Below are positions 26,139 to 36,036 of a stretch of DNA of 50,297 nucleotides, one piece after another. Source of the stretch: an uncultured Gammaproteobacteria bacterium (GTDB lineage: Bacteria > Pseudomonadota > Gammaproteobacteria > Poriferisulfidales > GCA-002705445); contig CAJYAP010000005.1 in NCBI GenBank assembly GCA_913065025.1, forward strand, positions 1-50,297, given 5' to 3'. The notes beneath the pieces were generated by a model. It worked only from the letters and a program-made list of their open reading frames with translations. It searched no databases and had not been told where the DNA came from. Positions within the stretch are counted from its first letter, which is position 1; every line of letters begins with the position of its first letter. The position numbers were made by a program, and so were the translations under genes.

Positions 26139-27979
26139 TATTTCTCTCTTATATTATCAAAATAATAGTTTATGATTTCATTACTTATCGGAGCAGCATA
26201 TTTACTTCCACTTCCAATATTCTCAATTATTGTAGCTATAACGATTTCGGGATTTTCTTTAGGTGCGTAGCCAATATAAAGTGAATGATCTTTTAAATAA
26301 TCAGGAATATCTTCTTTTTCTCTAACGTCTGTTTTCTGAGATAGTGAATAAACTTGAACAGTTCCTGTTTTTCCAGAAATATTATTATATTTATTTTTAG
26401 TTGCCCAGTAAGCTGTACCATTTTCTTGATTCACGACTTTGAACATTGCGTTATTGATAGTTTCCCAATCTTTTAAACTAATTTTGTTTTTAAGATAATT
26501 TTCTTTTTCTAAAATCTTTTTATTTTTTTTCATTTGTATATTTTTGTTCAATTTTGGAATTACAATAGATCCATTATTTGCAATTATACTTGTTGCATAA
26601 GCTAGTTGTATTGGTGTTGTTAAAAAATAACCTTGACCAATACCAGTTATCACTGTGTCACCTTTAGTCCACTTATGACCAATATTTTTCACCTTCCATT
26701 CATTTGTAGGTAAAACTCCAGATGATTCATATGGCATATCTATTCCTGTTTTTTCTCCAAAGGAGAAATATTTAAAGAATGATGTCATTTTTTGTATACC
26801 AAGATTATTTGCTAACATATAAAAATAAACATCGCATGATTGAATGATAGCTTTTTCTAAATCAACAATTCCATGGCCTTCAGGCTTCCAATCTCTATAC
26901 CTCCTATTACTATTTGGTAACTGAAAAAATGGTCCAGCATAGTACTCGGTCTTAGATTCAATTATTTTATTATGCAAACCGTTTAAGGCAAGAATGGGTT
27001 TTATTGTTGATCCCGGAGAATAAAGACCATTTATAGATCTATTAAACATTGGGCTTTTGAGTTTTTTTATTGCTTCATTATCCGTTTTGAAGTTCCATAA
27101 TTTATCATTAGGATTTATTGTTGGTGAGCTAACCATAGCTAATATTTCACCATTTTTTGGGTTCATAAGTATAGATGATCCTGCATAGTCTTTTAGTTTT
27201 GAATACATAAACTTTTGGAGTTCTATGTCTAAAGTTAAATGCACATCACTGCCTGGAGTAGCAGACTGCTCCTCTATATCCCTTATCTGCCTTCCTCGTG
27301 CATTAACTTCTACTCGTTTATATCCTGGATCACCGTAAAGAACATTTTCGTAATATTTTTCAATGCCAGTTTTCCCAGTATATTTAACATTCTTGTATTT
27401 TTTTCTATCTAATTCGAATAAATCTTTTTTATCAATATATCCAATATTTCCTAAGACATGCGCCGTAATTTCATTATGTGGATACTTTCGCATTAGGCTG
27501 GCAGTAACATCTAAACCATCATATTTATATCTAATAGCCAAAACTTTGGCAATCTCAGCGTCATTCAAATTAGACTTCAAAACTATTGAATTATGATGTG
27601 AATATCTTGACTTTTTTTTATGGAAAATTTCAATTTCTTTTTTTGTTAAACCAATTTCTTTATTGACTGCATTAATTATTTTTATTACATCTTTCGATTC
27701 TTTGATATTGATTTCTACCGAATAAAAAGAAGAATTGTCTGCTAGGACAATATTGTTTCTATCGTAAATAATTCCTCTTCTTGGGGGTGTTTGAATATAC
27801 TTTATTCTGTTAGTTTCTGATAAAGTATCAAAATGCTTAAAACTGACAACCTGAAGAAAGTAAATTCGTATTATCAAAAATATTGTCAATACTGATAAGA
27901 TTAAAATCAAAATAGCGAATCTGTTATTAAATAACCTTTCAGCGTTTACTCTGTTAAAATCCCAAAATGATTTTCTCAA
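26135..27979 (-). CDS. mrdA: Peptidoglycan transpeptidase PBP2
   Basis: Crosslinks murein in the elongasome with RodA. The 614-residue protein has a transmembrane anchor (about 22-45), a non-catalytic pedestal domain, and the transpeptidase domain with SPGSTIKP (catalytic Ser324, Lys327), SCDVYFY and SGKTGTVQV. TTG is the apparent start, with gaggta upstream as the ribosome site; no ATG is placed better. It is the first gene of the murein block, downstream of the RND permease gene with a 29-base gap. Confidence 0.95.
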   Translation of the reverse strand: MRKSFWDFNRVNAERLFNNRFAILILILSVLTIFLIIRIYFLQVVSFKHFDTLSETNRIKYIQTPPRRGIIYDRNNIVLADNSSFYSVEINIKESKDVIKIINAVNKEIGLTKKEIEIFHKKKSRYSHHNSIVLKSNLNDAEIAKVLAIRYKYDGLDVTASLMRKYPHNEITAHVLGNIGYIDKKDLFELDRKKYKNVKYTGKTGIEKYYENVLYGDPGYKRVEVNARGRQIRDIEEQSATPGSDVHLTLDIELQKFMYSKLKDYAGSSILMNPKNGEILAMVSSPTINPNDKLWNFKTDNEAIKKLKSPMFNRSINGLYSPGSTIKPILALNGLHNKIIESKTEYYAGPFFQLPNSNRRYRDWKPEGHGIVDLEKAIIQSCDVYFYMLANNLGIQKMTSFFKYFSFGEKTGIDMPYESSGVLPTNEWKVKNIGHKWTKGDTVITGIGQGYFLTTPIQLAYATSIIANNGSIVIPKLNKNIQMKKNKKILEKENYLKNKISLKDWETINNAMFKVVNQENGTAYWATKNKYNNISGKTGTVQVYSLSQKTDVREKEDIPDYLKDHSLYIGYAPKENPEIVIATIIENIGSGSKYAAPISNEIINYYFDNIREKY

Positions 27980-28008
27980 ACTATTACCTCTTCTTTTATC
28001 AATAATTA

Positions 28009-31000
28009 TTAAAATTTAATTTTTTTTATAACAAATTCTTTTAAATCATCCATTATTAAATAAAAACATGGTAAAACTATTAATATCAATATAGTAGCAA
28101 ATAATAGGCCAAAACCTAAACTTACTGCCATTGGAGATAAAAACTTTGTTTGACCAGTAGCGAAAAATATTAGCGGTGAAATTCCTAAAAATGTTGTAAC
28201 TGATGTTAGTATTATTGGCCTAGCTCTTACATTACAAGCTTCGATTGTAGCTTGAATTTTATCTTTTCCCGCTTTTCTTAGTTTTTTTAAAAAATCTATT
28301 AGAATGAGTGAATCATTAACTACAATTCCTATTAAAGCTAGTAAACCAATTACAGATAAGAACTGTAAATTATAACCGAATAATATATGCCCTAGTATTA
28401 CTCCAACTACCGCAAACGGAATAGAAAATAAAACAACTAGGGGGTCTAAAATCGTTTTAAATAAAACTGCTAATATAAAAAATATGATTCCTAATGATAC
28501 AAATGCTGCTTTTTTCATATCTGCAAAATTTTCCCTGCTTCTCTTCTTACTACCTAAGTACATATACTCGTATGATGCATCTTTCTTAAAAATTTCTTTG
28601 TATTTTTTGTCAAATATATCCGTTACTTCTAAAGGAGTAATAATGCTTGGATCTACGTCAGCACTTATTTTTGCAAGTCTTTGACCATCTCTTCTTCTAA
28701 CAGTATTCATTCCTCTAGACACTTCTATATCTGCTACTTCTGCTAAGTATATTGTTTTCCCTGATTGTAAAACTATGGGTAACTGATAAAGCTTGCTACT
28801 ATCATTTCTGTATTTTTCTGAATATATCAGTCTTACTGGAACACGCTCTCCTTTCAAATTAAAGTATGCTGTTTCTAAACCTAAAAAACCTGTCCTAACT
28901 GATTCAGAAATATCAGCTTGACTTAAACCTAGCTCTTTACCCCTATTATTTATTTGATACTTAAATTCAACCTTTCCAGGATCTTGATCTTGCTCAGCAT
29001 CCTTAACACCATCAATGTTAGATAAAAAACTTTCAATTTCTTTTGCATATTTAGTTAATATTTTTTGATCTTGACCAACGACTCCTATAACAATATCAGA
29101 ACCACCTGGGCCCCCCGAAGCTTTTTTAACTGCTAATTTCTGTAGACCGGCTACAGAAGAGAGCTTCTCCCTCAAAGAATTTATTATTTCTTTTTCACTT
29201 CTATCTCTTTTACCATGGTTGTCAAAAGAGAGATTAAATATAGGAGTAACAACATAATCAACAAAACCTTGAGGACTCCTTTTCTTTAAACTTACAACAA
29301 TTTGTATATACTGACTTCCTAAATCGAATCTACTAAAATCTTTAAAACTTACACCAACATTAGTGTATAGGGATTCTAGCTCATCTTCATTTAATTCGGA
29401 TAAAATAATTTCTTCTAACTTAATTGCTAATCTTTCACTATCTTTAACACTACTGGTTATTGATGCTTCGCCATTTATAAAAAATTGACCGCTATCAACT
29501 TTCCCAAATTGATAGTAAGGAATCCTAGTTACGGCAAAAGTTATAATTACAATTAATACTCCTACTGTGATGCTTGAAACTAAATACCTATTTTTAATAC
29601 ATATATTTAGATATTTATTATAAGTTAATAAAGCTTTTTTCCATTTTTCTTTCTTTGTATTAGTTTTTTTTGGCTTTTTTAGAAAACTTGCGCAGTGAGA
29701 TGGTAATACTATAAACGCTTCCATTAATGAGCCTAATAAAGCAACAGTTACAACCAATGGAATAACTTCTATAAACTTTCCTAAGGTTCCAGAAATACTT
29801 AACATAGGTAGAAAAGCTGCAATAGTAGTTAAAGTAGAAGCTACTATAGGCCAAAAAACTTCTCTTGCTCCTAATTTTGATGCTGCAATCGGCTCCATGC
29901 CGTTCTCAATATGTCTGTAAGTATTTTCTGTAACTATAATTGCGTCGTCAACAACCATTCCAAGAGCTACTAGAAACGCAAATAAAGAAATCATATTGAT
30001 TGTGAATCCAAATACATACATTCCAAATGCTGCAACTAAGAATGAAACTGGTATTCCAAATGCTGTTATAAATGCAACTCTGGAATTTAAAAAAAAATAT
30101 AAAGACAATAGTAATAATGATAAACCTATTACTCCTGATGATTTTACTGTGTCTAACCTAGTTTTAACATTTTTTGAAAAATCACTGAAAACACTTACTT
30201 TCAAACCTTGTGGTAAAGAATAATCATTTACAATTTCTCTTACATTTTTAGATACATCAAACACAGAAGCTTCTGCAGTTTTTGTCACAGACATGTTTAC
30301 AGCTTTTTTTCCATTAAACCTTCCAACTGAGTTTTCTTCTTCTAATCTTTGCTCAACGGAAGCAATTTCTTTTAATAATAATTGCCCGCCAATATTATTA
30401 TTTTTTAATGTTATGTTCTCTATTGATTTAATAGATGACGAACCTAATCCTCTCAATAATATGTCACCCTCTAAAGCTTTTACTGATCCTCCAGGCAAAT
30501 CTCTAATATTGTTCCTTAAAGCATCAATAATTTCTCTTGTAGAAATATTTTTTGCCGATATAACAGACGGATTTATTATTACCCATACTTCATCATCTCT
30601 ATTTCCTGCTATTCCAACACCAGCAACGCCATTAAGCTGCATGATTTTTTGTTTTATATTTTTTGCATTTTTGAATAATAAACTTTGTCTTGTGTCTCCA
30701 AAAATACTTACGCTTATTACCGGAAACCTTGTTTTTACTCTTGATATCTCGGGGTCGTCCGCCTCGCTTGGAAAGCCATCTATTGCATCTACAATATCTC
30801 TAACCGATCTTAATAATTCGTCCACATCTGCTTCTGGTTTCAATCTTAAAGTTACAGCTGATACTCCTTCTGAGCTTTTTGAGTAGTAAAAGTCTATATC
30901 CTGAATATTGTCTAAAGTATCCTCTATCGGAATAGTAACCTGTTTTTCAACTTCTTCAGGTGACGCTCCATCATATTTTGTAATGATTTTAATAGCATCT

Positions 31001-31119
31001 TTTTCTACAACTGGAAACATTTCCTCAGGCATTGACTGCCAGGATATTACTCCTATTATAACAACTAGAAATAAAAATAAATTTACAACCAGTGGGTTTT
31101 TTATAGAATAATCTATCAT
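28009..31119 (-). CDS. RND-family efflux permease
   Basis: Inner-membrane proton-driven exporter of the AcrB superfamily. The 1036-residue protein has the duplicated layout: N-terminal transmembrane helix, two large periplasmic loops, and helices 2-6 and 8-12. VVDDAIIVTEN near the middle carries the two conserved Asp residues of helix 4, and IVVNDSLILIDFLKK near the end is the matching helix-10 region. Substrate is unknown. It is downstream of the adaptor gene by 10 bases, but no outer-membrane factor gene is present, so it must borrow one. Confidence 0.93.
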   Translation of the reverse strand: MIDYSIKNPLVVNLFLFLVVIIGVISWQSMPEEMFPVVEKDAIKIITKYDGASPEEVEKQVTIPIEDTLDNIQDIDFYYSKSSEGVSAVTLRLKPEADVDELLRSVRDIVDAIDGFPSEADDPEISRVKTRFPVISVSIFGDTRQSLLFKNAKNIKQKIMQLNGVAGVGIAGNRDDEVWVIINPSVISAKNISTREIIDALRNNIRDLPGGSVKALEGDILLRGLGSSSIKSIENITLKNNNIGGQLLLKEIASVEQRLEEENSVGRFNGKKAVNMSVTKTAEASVFDVSKNVREIVNDYSLPQGLKVSVFSDFSKNVKTRLDTVKSSGVIGLSLLLLSLYFFLNSRVAFITAFGIPVSFLVAAFGMYVFGFTINMISLFAFLVALGMVVDDAIIVTENTYRHIENGMEPIAASKLGAREVFWPIVASTLTTIAAFLPMLSISGTLGKFIEVIPLVVTVALLGSLMEAFIVLPSHCASFLKKPKKTNTKKEKWKKALLTYNKYLNICIKNRYLVSSITVGVLIVIITFAVTRIPYYQFGKVDSGQFFINGEASITSSVKDSERLAIKLEEIILSELNEDELESLYTNVGVSFKDFSRFDLGSQYIQIVVSLKKRSPQGFVDYVVTPIFNLSFDNHGKRDRSEKEIINSLREKLSSVAGLQKLAVKKASGGPGGSDIVIGVVGQDQKILTKYAKEIESFLSNIDGVKDAEQDQDPGKVEFKYQINNRGKELGLSQADISESVRTGFLGLETAYFNLKGERVPVRLIYSEKYRNDSSKLYQLPIVLQSGKTIYLAEVADIEVSRGMNTVRRRDGQRLAKISADVDPSIITPLEVTDIFDKKYKEIFKKDASYEYMYLGSKKRSRENFADMKKAAFVSLGIIFFILAVLFKTILDPLVVLFSIPFAVVGVILGHILFGYNLQFLSVIGLLALIGIVVNDSLILIDFLKKLRKAGKDKIQATIEACNVRARPIILTSVTTFLGISPLIFFATGQTKFLSPMAVSLGFGLLFATILILIVLPCFYLIMDDLKEFVIKKIKF

Positions 31120-31129
31120 AATTTTTTTA

Positions 31130-32191
31130 CTATTTAGATATTAAAATATCTTGACCTTCTGACAGAGAAGAAACATCTTTTACTACTATCAAATCGTTTG
31201 ATTTTATATTTCCATTAATTACATAAATTTTTTCAAATCTCGTCAAAATATTTATTTCCTTTTTTTGTAATTTTTTATTATAAATCACAAAAACAAACTT
31301 TTTCCCATTATCGCTTAGAACAGATGAGACTGGCACACCAAAACTTTTGTTAATTTTTGGCAATATAAATTTTGCATTTGCTAACATACCTGATCTCAAC
31401 CTATCATCTTTTATTCTTATTCTTAATAAATGGGTGTAAGTTTCTAGATTTGGACTTGTTTGAAATGATATTAATTTTCCTTTTGAAATAATTTGATTTG
31501 ACGAAACTTCAATATTCATATTTAACTCTAAACCATCAATTACATCCCCTCTTACTTCAACATAAAGATCTAAACTTGAAGTATCTATCAAATTAGCTAC
31601 GATAGTATTGGGGCTTACAACATCACCTTCATCAATATTAATTTCGTTAATAACACCTGAGAAGTTTGCCTTTATAAATGTTTTATGAAAATCTTGTCTG
31701 CTTCTATACATTTTTGATTCTAATTCAATCTGCTTTTGAACAGTTTTATCATATTGGGATTTTGACAATAACGATTTTTTGTCAAGAGCAGCCATTCTTT
31801 CAACTTCTTTAGTTTGCAATTCGTAATTTTTTTTTGCTAGTTCATATAATTTTTTATATATGTAATATTCTTCTAATATTAATATTTTATCTCCAGATTT
31901 TATAAATTCACCTGGCTGTACCAATTTTTTTGATAATCTTCCGCTTATTTCAAATTTTAACTCAGCTTTTTTAGATGGCTCTAATCTTCCAGTATAATCA
32001 ACTATTGGAGCTATATTTTCTATTTTCAACTGCATTGCATCTACAACTACCGGAATAGGCCTATTTACGTTTGCTTCTGGCTCAGGTTGAAAAATAACTA
32101 ATAAAATAGAAATAGATATAAATGCAAATAAAGCTATTATACTAAGCTGACCTTGATTTTTAATGATTTTATAGCTTTTTAGTTTACCCAA
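31130..32191 (-). CDS. RND efflux periplasmic adaptor (membrane fusion protein)
   Basis: Links the RND permease to an outer-membrane channel. The 353-residue protein has an N-terminal anchor helix (about 17-36), a lipoyl-like half (DYTGRLEPSKKAELKFEISG), a coiled-coil hairpin (about 108-170), and the beta-barrel and membrane-proximal domains. Start appears to be TTG with gagagaa as the ribosome site; a nearby upstream ATG is out of frame and stops at once. Divergent from lptD with a 67-base spacer. Confidence 0.88.
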   Translation of the reverse strand: MGKLKSYKIIKNQGQLSIIALFAFISISILLVIFQPEPEANVNRPIPVVVDAMQLKIENIAPIVDYTGRLEPSKKAELKFEISGRLSKKLVQPGEFIKSGDKILILEEYYIYKKLYELAKKNYELQTKEVERMAALDKKSLLSKSQYDKTVQKQIELESKMYRSRQDFHKTFIKANFSGVINEINIDEGDVVSPNTIVANLIDTSSLDLYVEVRGDVIDGLELNMNIEVSSNQIISKGKLISFQTSPNLETYTHLLRIRIKDDRLRSGMLANAKFILPKINKSFGVPVSSVLSDNGKKFVFVIYNKKLQKKEINILTRFEKIYVINGNIKSNDLIVVKDVSSLSEGQDILISK

Positions 32192-32243
32192 AATATTCTC
32201 TCATGAATTAATATAATACAGTCATTATCTCAAATTTTTGCTA

Positions 32244-32249
32244 TATAAT
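32244..32249 (+). promoter_or_regulatory. Candidate -10 box for lptD
   Basis: TATAAT ends nine bases before the lptD ATG (32259). No Shine-Dalgarno lies between, so the transcript would have a 2-3-base leader or none. The -35 region is not recognisable. Confidence 0.45.
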
Positions 32250-32258
32250 ATATGTTAT

Positions 32259-34688
32259 ATGATAAATTCAAATAAAATAATACTGTGTGTTTTTTTAATA
32301 TTAAATAGCAGTGCATATGCTGATGAAGCTAATAATTTAGAAGAAAAAAGTTTCTTTTGTTGCTCTATTAATGACTTGTACAAAACTGATTCCTCAATTG
32401 ATAATACTCAAAATCTTCAGCTACAGAATGGGCCTCTCGAAAGTATAAACATTGTAAAAGTAAAAGAACGACCAGATAATACTATCAAAGAAATTCAGCT
32501 ATCAAAAGAAATTATTAATACAAAAACTAAACAAAATATTAGTGATGTGGAAAATTCTTCTATTGGAAGTAGCATAATTACAAATCATGACCTAATAGAA
32601 GTTGAAGCTGATGAGTCTTATTGGCATGAAGGTAAGCAATTAACAATTTTACAAGGTGATACAAAAATTGTTAGAGGCAGTGAGACTATAAGAAGTGAGC
32701 TAACTAATTTTTTACAATTAGAAAACAGGGCAAGATTAAGTGGTCATGTTCAGTATAATGCTGATGGCATAGAAGTTAGAGCACCCTACGCAGAGTATAA
32801 TACCAAAGAGTCTAGAGCTGATTTTATATCTCCTAAATACAAATATTCATCTCTTAATATATCTGGTAAAGCAAGGTATGGAGTTAGATTAAAAAATAAA
32901 AAAATGTTTTTAAAAAATTCTACATATACAACATGTGATTTAATTAATCCTGACTGGAATTTAATTAGTAAAAGTACAGAATTAGATTTTGAAAGAGGTG
33001 TTGGTACTGGTAAAAATGTATTTGTTACGGTCAAAGGCGTCCCTGTTTTCTATTCGCCTTATATGCAATTTTCTTTAGACGAGCAAAGAAAAACTGGTTT
33101 CCTAGTCCCAGATTTTTCAGGGAGCTGGGTAAAAGGTCCAGATGTTATTGCACCTTTTTACTGGAATATAGCAGAAAATATGGACATGTTGATTGAGCCA
33201 TCATATATTCAAGAAAGAGGAAGTCAAATTACATCTCACTTTAGATATTTAAATAATAATTATAAAGGATCAATATTTTTATCATACTTAGATGATGATT
33301 CGCAATACAAAGTTTCTGGAAAAAATACTAGAGACAATAGCGACAGATATAATATTTATTTAGAACATAAGCAAAATTTTAAAAATAATTTGAGTGTCGA
33401 TATGTTGTATGATAAATATTCTGACAAAGACTATTTTGATGATTTTGGATCAGGTATTTCTAGAAGTAGCACATCTTATAAAACTAGGCATTTAAAATTA
33501 AATTATAATTTCAATGGTTGGGATATAAATTCTAGGTTTAAAGGTTATCAGGTATTTGATAAAAATGTTAACTCGTCCTCTAAACCGTATGATATTTTGC
33601 CTGAAATCAACCTTAGTAAGAGATGGGATAAAAAATTTGCGAGTTTTGATTTAAAATCTTCCTTGTCAAAATGGGACCATATATCAAAAGTTGACGGTGC
33701 AAGAGCCGATATTCAAATAGGGCTTGATAAAGTTTTTCAAATGAGAGGAATAAGTATCAAGCCAAGACTAAAAATTCAACATACCAGTTATGACTTAGAT
33801 AATCAGGTTGCAGGGTTTACCTCGACCCCTAGCAAAACAATACCAATCTTTACTCTTGATAATCAGATAACACTTACAAAACAAATAAAAAATACAGATA
33901 TAGCTCATCAAGTAAGGCCACGCATATTTTACTTATATTCAGGTGAAGAAAATCAAGATGATATTCCGATTTTTGATACAGGCCTTAATGAATTTACTTA
34001 TTCTCAATTGTTTAGAGATAATAGCTATTCTGGCTTAGATAGAAATAGTGATACAAATCAGATGACTATTTCCATATCATCAAGCTTCTACAATTTGAAA
34101 GAATTTAGAAATATATTTACAGCTAGTGTTGGACGAATAATTTATTTTGAAGATAGAAATATATCTACTGATAATAATACAACTTATACAACACCAAATT
34201 CAAATATTATCGGTGAGTTGGAGTACAACCCTGTAAAAAATATAAGCTTAAAGTCTACTTTTTTATATGATACAAATGGAAAAAATAATAAAACTCAAAA
34301 AAATATTCATTCTTTTCAATATAGAGGAAAAGGCAACAATGTGTTTAATGCAAGCTACAGATACAGAAAAGATGATACTGAACAAGGCGATGTAAGCTTT
34401 GCTTATGGGATTAATGATCGTTTAAATATTCTCGGTAGATGGAATTATGACTTTAAAAATAATTCAAATGCAGAAAATGCTGGAGATATAGAAACTTTAG
34501 CAGGATTAGAGTATGAAAGCTGCTGCTGGAAAGCAAGGCTTGTTCAAAGAAGATATAAAGTAGATACAGAAATATACGAAAAAGATATACAATTTCAAAT
34601 AATGTTAAAGGGATTTACAGATGTAGGTACCCCTCTTGGAGACCTAATTGCTGATAGTATCAAAGGATATATGGATGAAGAATACTAA
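32259..34688 (+). CDS. lptD: LPS-assembly outer-membrane protein LptD
   Basis: Outer-membrane barrel that inserts LPS at the cell surface. I use the ATG at 32259 (809 residues); a TTG seven codons upstream is possible but a signal peptide starts cleanly here (MINSNKIILCVFLILNSSAYA). Cys34/Cys35, a lone Cys in YTTCDLINPDW, and the CC pair in YESCCWKARL keep the cysteine pattern needed for the inter-domain disulfides. An OstA/LptA-like domain (about 110-200) precedes the C-terminal barrel. It overlaps surA by 14 bases and starts the lptD-surA-pdxA-ksgA-apaG-apaH run. Confidence 0.95.
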   Translation: MINSNKIILCVFLILNSSAYADEANNLEEKSFFCCSINDLYKTDSSIDNTQNLQLQNGPLESINIVKVKERPDNTIKEIQLSKEIINTKTKQNISDVENSSIGSSIITNHDLIEVEADESYWHEGKQLTILQGDTKIVRGSETIRSELTNFLQLENRARLSGHVQYNADGIEVRAPYAEYNTKESRADFISPKYKYSSLNISGKARYGVRLKNKKMFLKNSTYTTCDLINPDWNLISKSTELDFERGVGTGKNVFVTVKGVPVFYSPYMQFSLDEQRKTGFLVPDFSGSWVKGPDVIAPFYWNIAENMDMLIEPSYIQERGSQITSHFRYLNNNYKGSIFLSYLDDDSQYKVSGKNTRDNSDRYNIYLEHKQNFKNNLSVDMLYDKYSDKDYFDDFGSGISRSSTSYKTRHLKLNYNFNGWDINSRFKGYQVFDKNVNSSSKPYDILPEINLSKRWDKKFASFDLKSSLSKWDHISKVDGARADIQIGLDKVFQMRGISIKPRLKIQHTSYDLDNQVAGFTSTPSKTIPIFTLDNQITLTKQIKNTDIAHQVRPRIFYLYSGEENQDDIPIFDTGLNEFTYSQLFRDNSYSGLDRNSDTNQMTISISSSFYNLKEFRNIFTASVGRIIYFEDRNISTDNNTTYTTPNSNIIGELEYNPVKNISLKSTFLYDTNGKNNKTQKNIHSFQYRGKGNNVFNASYRYRKDDTEQGDVSFAYGINDRLNILGRWNYDFKNNSNAENAGDIETLAGLEYESCCWKARLVQRRYKVDTEIYEKDIQFQIMLKGFTDVGTPLGDLIADSIKGYMDEEY

Positions 34689-36036
34689 TATAAAATGTTT
34701 TATTTTAATAATAATTTTATTTTGCTCTAACTCGTTCGCAAAGATCCTAGATCAAGCTATTGTAATTATTGAGGATGATGTAATTACTCAGTCTGAATTT
34801 GAGAAAAAACTAAATTTTGTTATAAATCAATATAAGATGAGTGGTAATAGCCTGCCGAACGACAGAAGTGCTTTTCAAAAGCAACTTCTAGATAGCATGG
34901 TAAATATAAGGCTTATGCTAAATTATGCTAGAAAAAGTGGTCTCGTAATTGAAGAATGGATGGTTGATAAGGCTATGGAAGATATGGCTAAAAGATCAGG
35001 TGTTTCACTTACTGAATTTAGAGAGCAAATTATAGAAAAAGGTGCTGACTACAATTTTTTTAGAGAATTTTTAAAAGAAGATCTCATTACAAGAGAAGTA
35101 AAAAGAAGAGTAATATCTCAAAAAGTAAAAATTAGTAAAAAAGAAATAGATGAATTTGTAACACATCAATCCCATATTTTTAAAGAAAATAATCAATATA
35201 AAATATCCAATATACTTATTTCTATTTCTGAAAATCCTTCTATTCAAGAAAAATCATCTGCAAAGAAGAAGGTTGAAATGATAAAGAAAAAATTTTTAAG
35301 TGGTGGACAATTTTCAACTTTAGCTAAAAACTACTCTGATAGTGGTAATGCTTTATCAGGAGGTGACCTTGGTTGGAGAAAGATCAGTGAAGTTCCTAGA
35401 ATATTTTTAGATGAGCTAGAAACATTAGATGTTGGCAAAATTAGTAATGTAATTGAGAGTACAAATGGATATTATATTTTCTACTTAGAAGATAAAAAAG
35501 AAATGGAAAATGTGGAAATAGAAGAAAGAAATGTAAGGCATATACTTATAAAAAGAAATGCAATTGTGACAAATGAACTGGCTTCTAACAAATTGCTAGA
35601 GCTTAAAATAAGAATTGAAAATGGAGAATCTTTTTCAGATCTAGCGAGAGCACATTCCGAAGATACTATGTCTGCAGCTAATGGTGGTGAGCTAAATTGG
35701 TCTGTGAAGGGAAGTTTTGTTCCAGAATTTGAAGATAAAATTGATACGTTACCATTAAATAAAATTAGTGAGCCTTTTTCAAGCCAATTTGGCTGGCACA
35801 TACTAGAAGTGTTAGGAAAAAGAAATCAAGATAATACAGAAATAGTTAAGAGAAGTCTTGCCAAAAGGTATATTACTTCAAGTAGGTCCCAAGAAGTTGT
35901 AGACGCTTGGATAATAGAACTTAAAGAAAAAAACTATATTAAATATCTTGCCGAAAGTAGCCCCAAAATTTATGATAAAAATATAAAAAATAATGATTTA
36001 GAATTACAGCAGATTTGGGATCCATTTTCAAAATGA
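34675..36036 (+). CDS. surA: Periplasmic chaperone/prolyl isomerase SurA
   Basis: Folds outer-membrane proteins, including LptD. The ATG at 34675 gives 453 residues and a clean signal peptide (CFILIIILFCSNSFA), with AAAGGA at 34662-34667 as the ribosome site. An N-terminal chaperone domain (about 23-165), then two parvulin PPIase domains (about 170-270, and 285-390 with VRHILIKRN) and a C-terminal helix follow. The start lies inside the last codons of lptD. Confidence 0.95.
   Translation: MKNTNIKCFILIIILFCSNSFAKILDQAIVIIEDDVITQSEFEKKLNFVINQYKMSGNSLPNDRSAFQKQLLDSMVNIRLMLNYARKSGLVIEEWMVDKAMEDMAKRSGVSLTEFREQIIEKGADYNFFREFLKEDLITREVKRRVISQKVKISKKEIDEFVTHQSHIFKENNQYKISNILISISENPSIQEKSSAKKKVEMIKKKFLSGGQFSTLAKNYSDSGNALSGGDLGWRKISEVPRIFLDELETLDVGKISNVIESTNGYYIFYLEDKKEMENVEIEERNVRHILIKRNAIVTNELASNKLLELKIRIENGESFSDLARAHSEDTMSAANGGELNWSVKGSFVPEFEDKIDTLPLNKISEPFSSQFGWHILEVLGKRNQDNTEIVKRSLAKRYITSSRSQEVVDAWIIELKEKNYIKYLAESSPKIYDKNIKNNDLELQQIWDPFSK

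Noticed and set aside
30293-30886. 197-residue open frame on the + strand inside the RND permease gene
   Set aside because: It is antisense to a conserved permease, has no ribosome site and encodes a low-complexity, Leu/Ser/Phe-rich sequence typical of a shadow frame.
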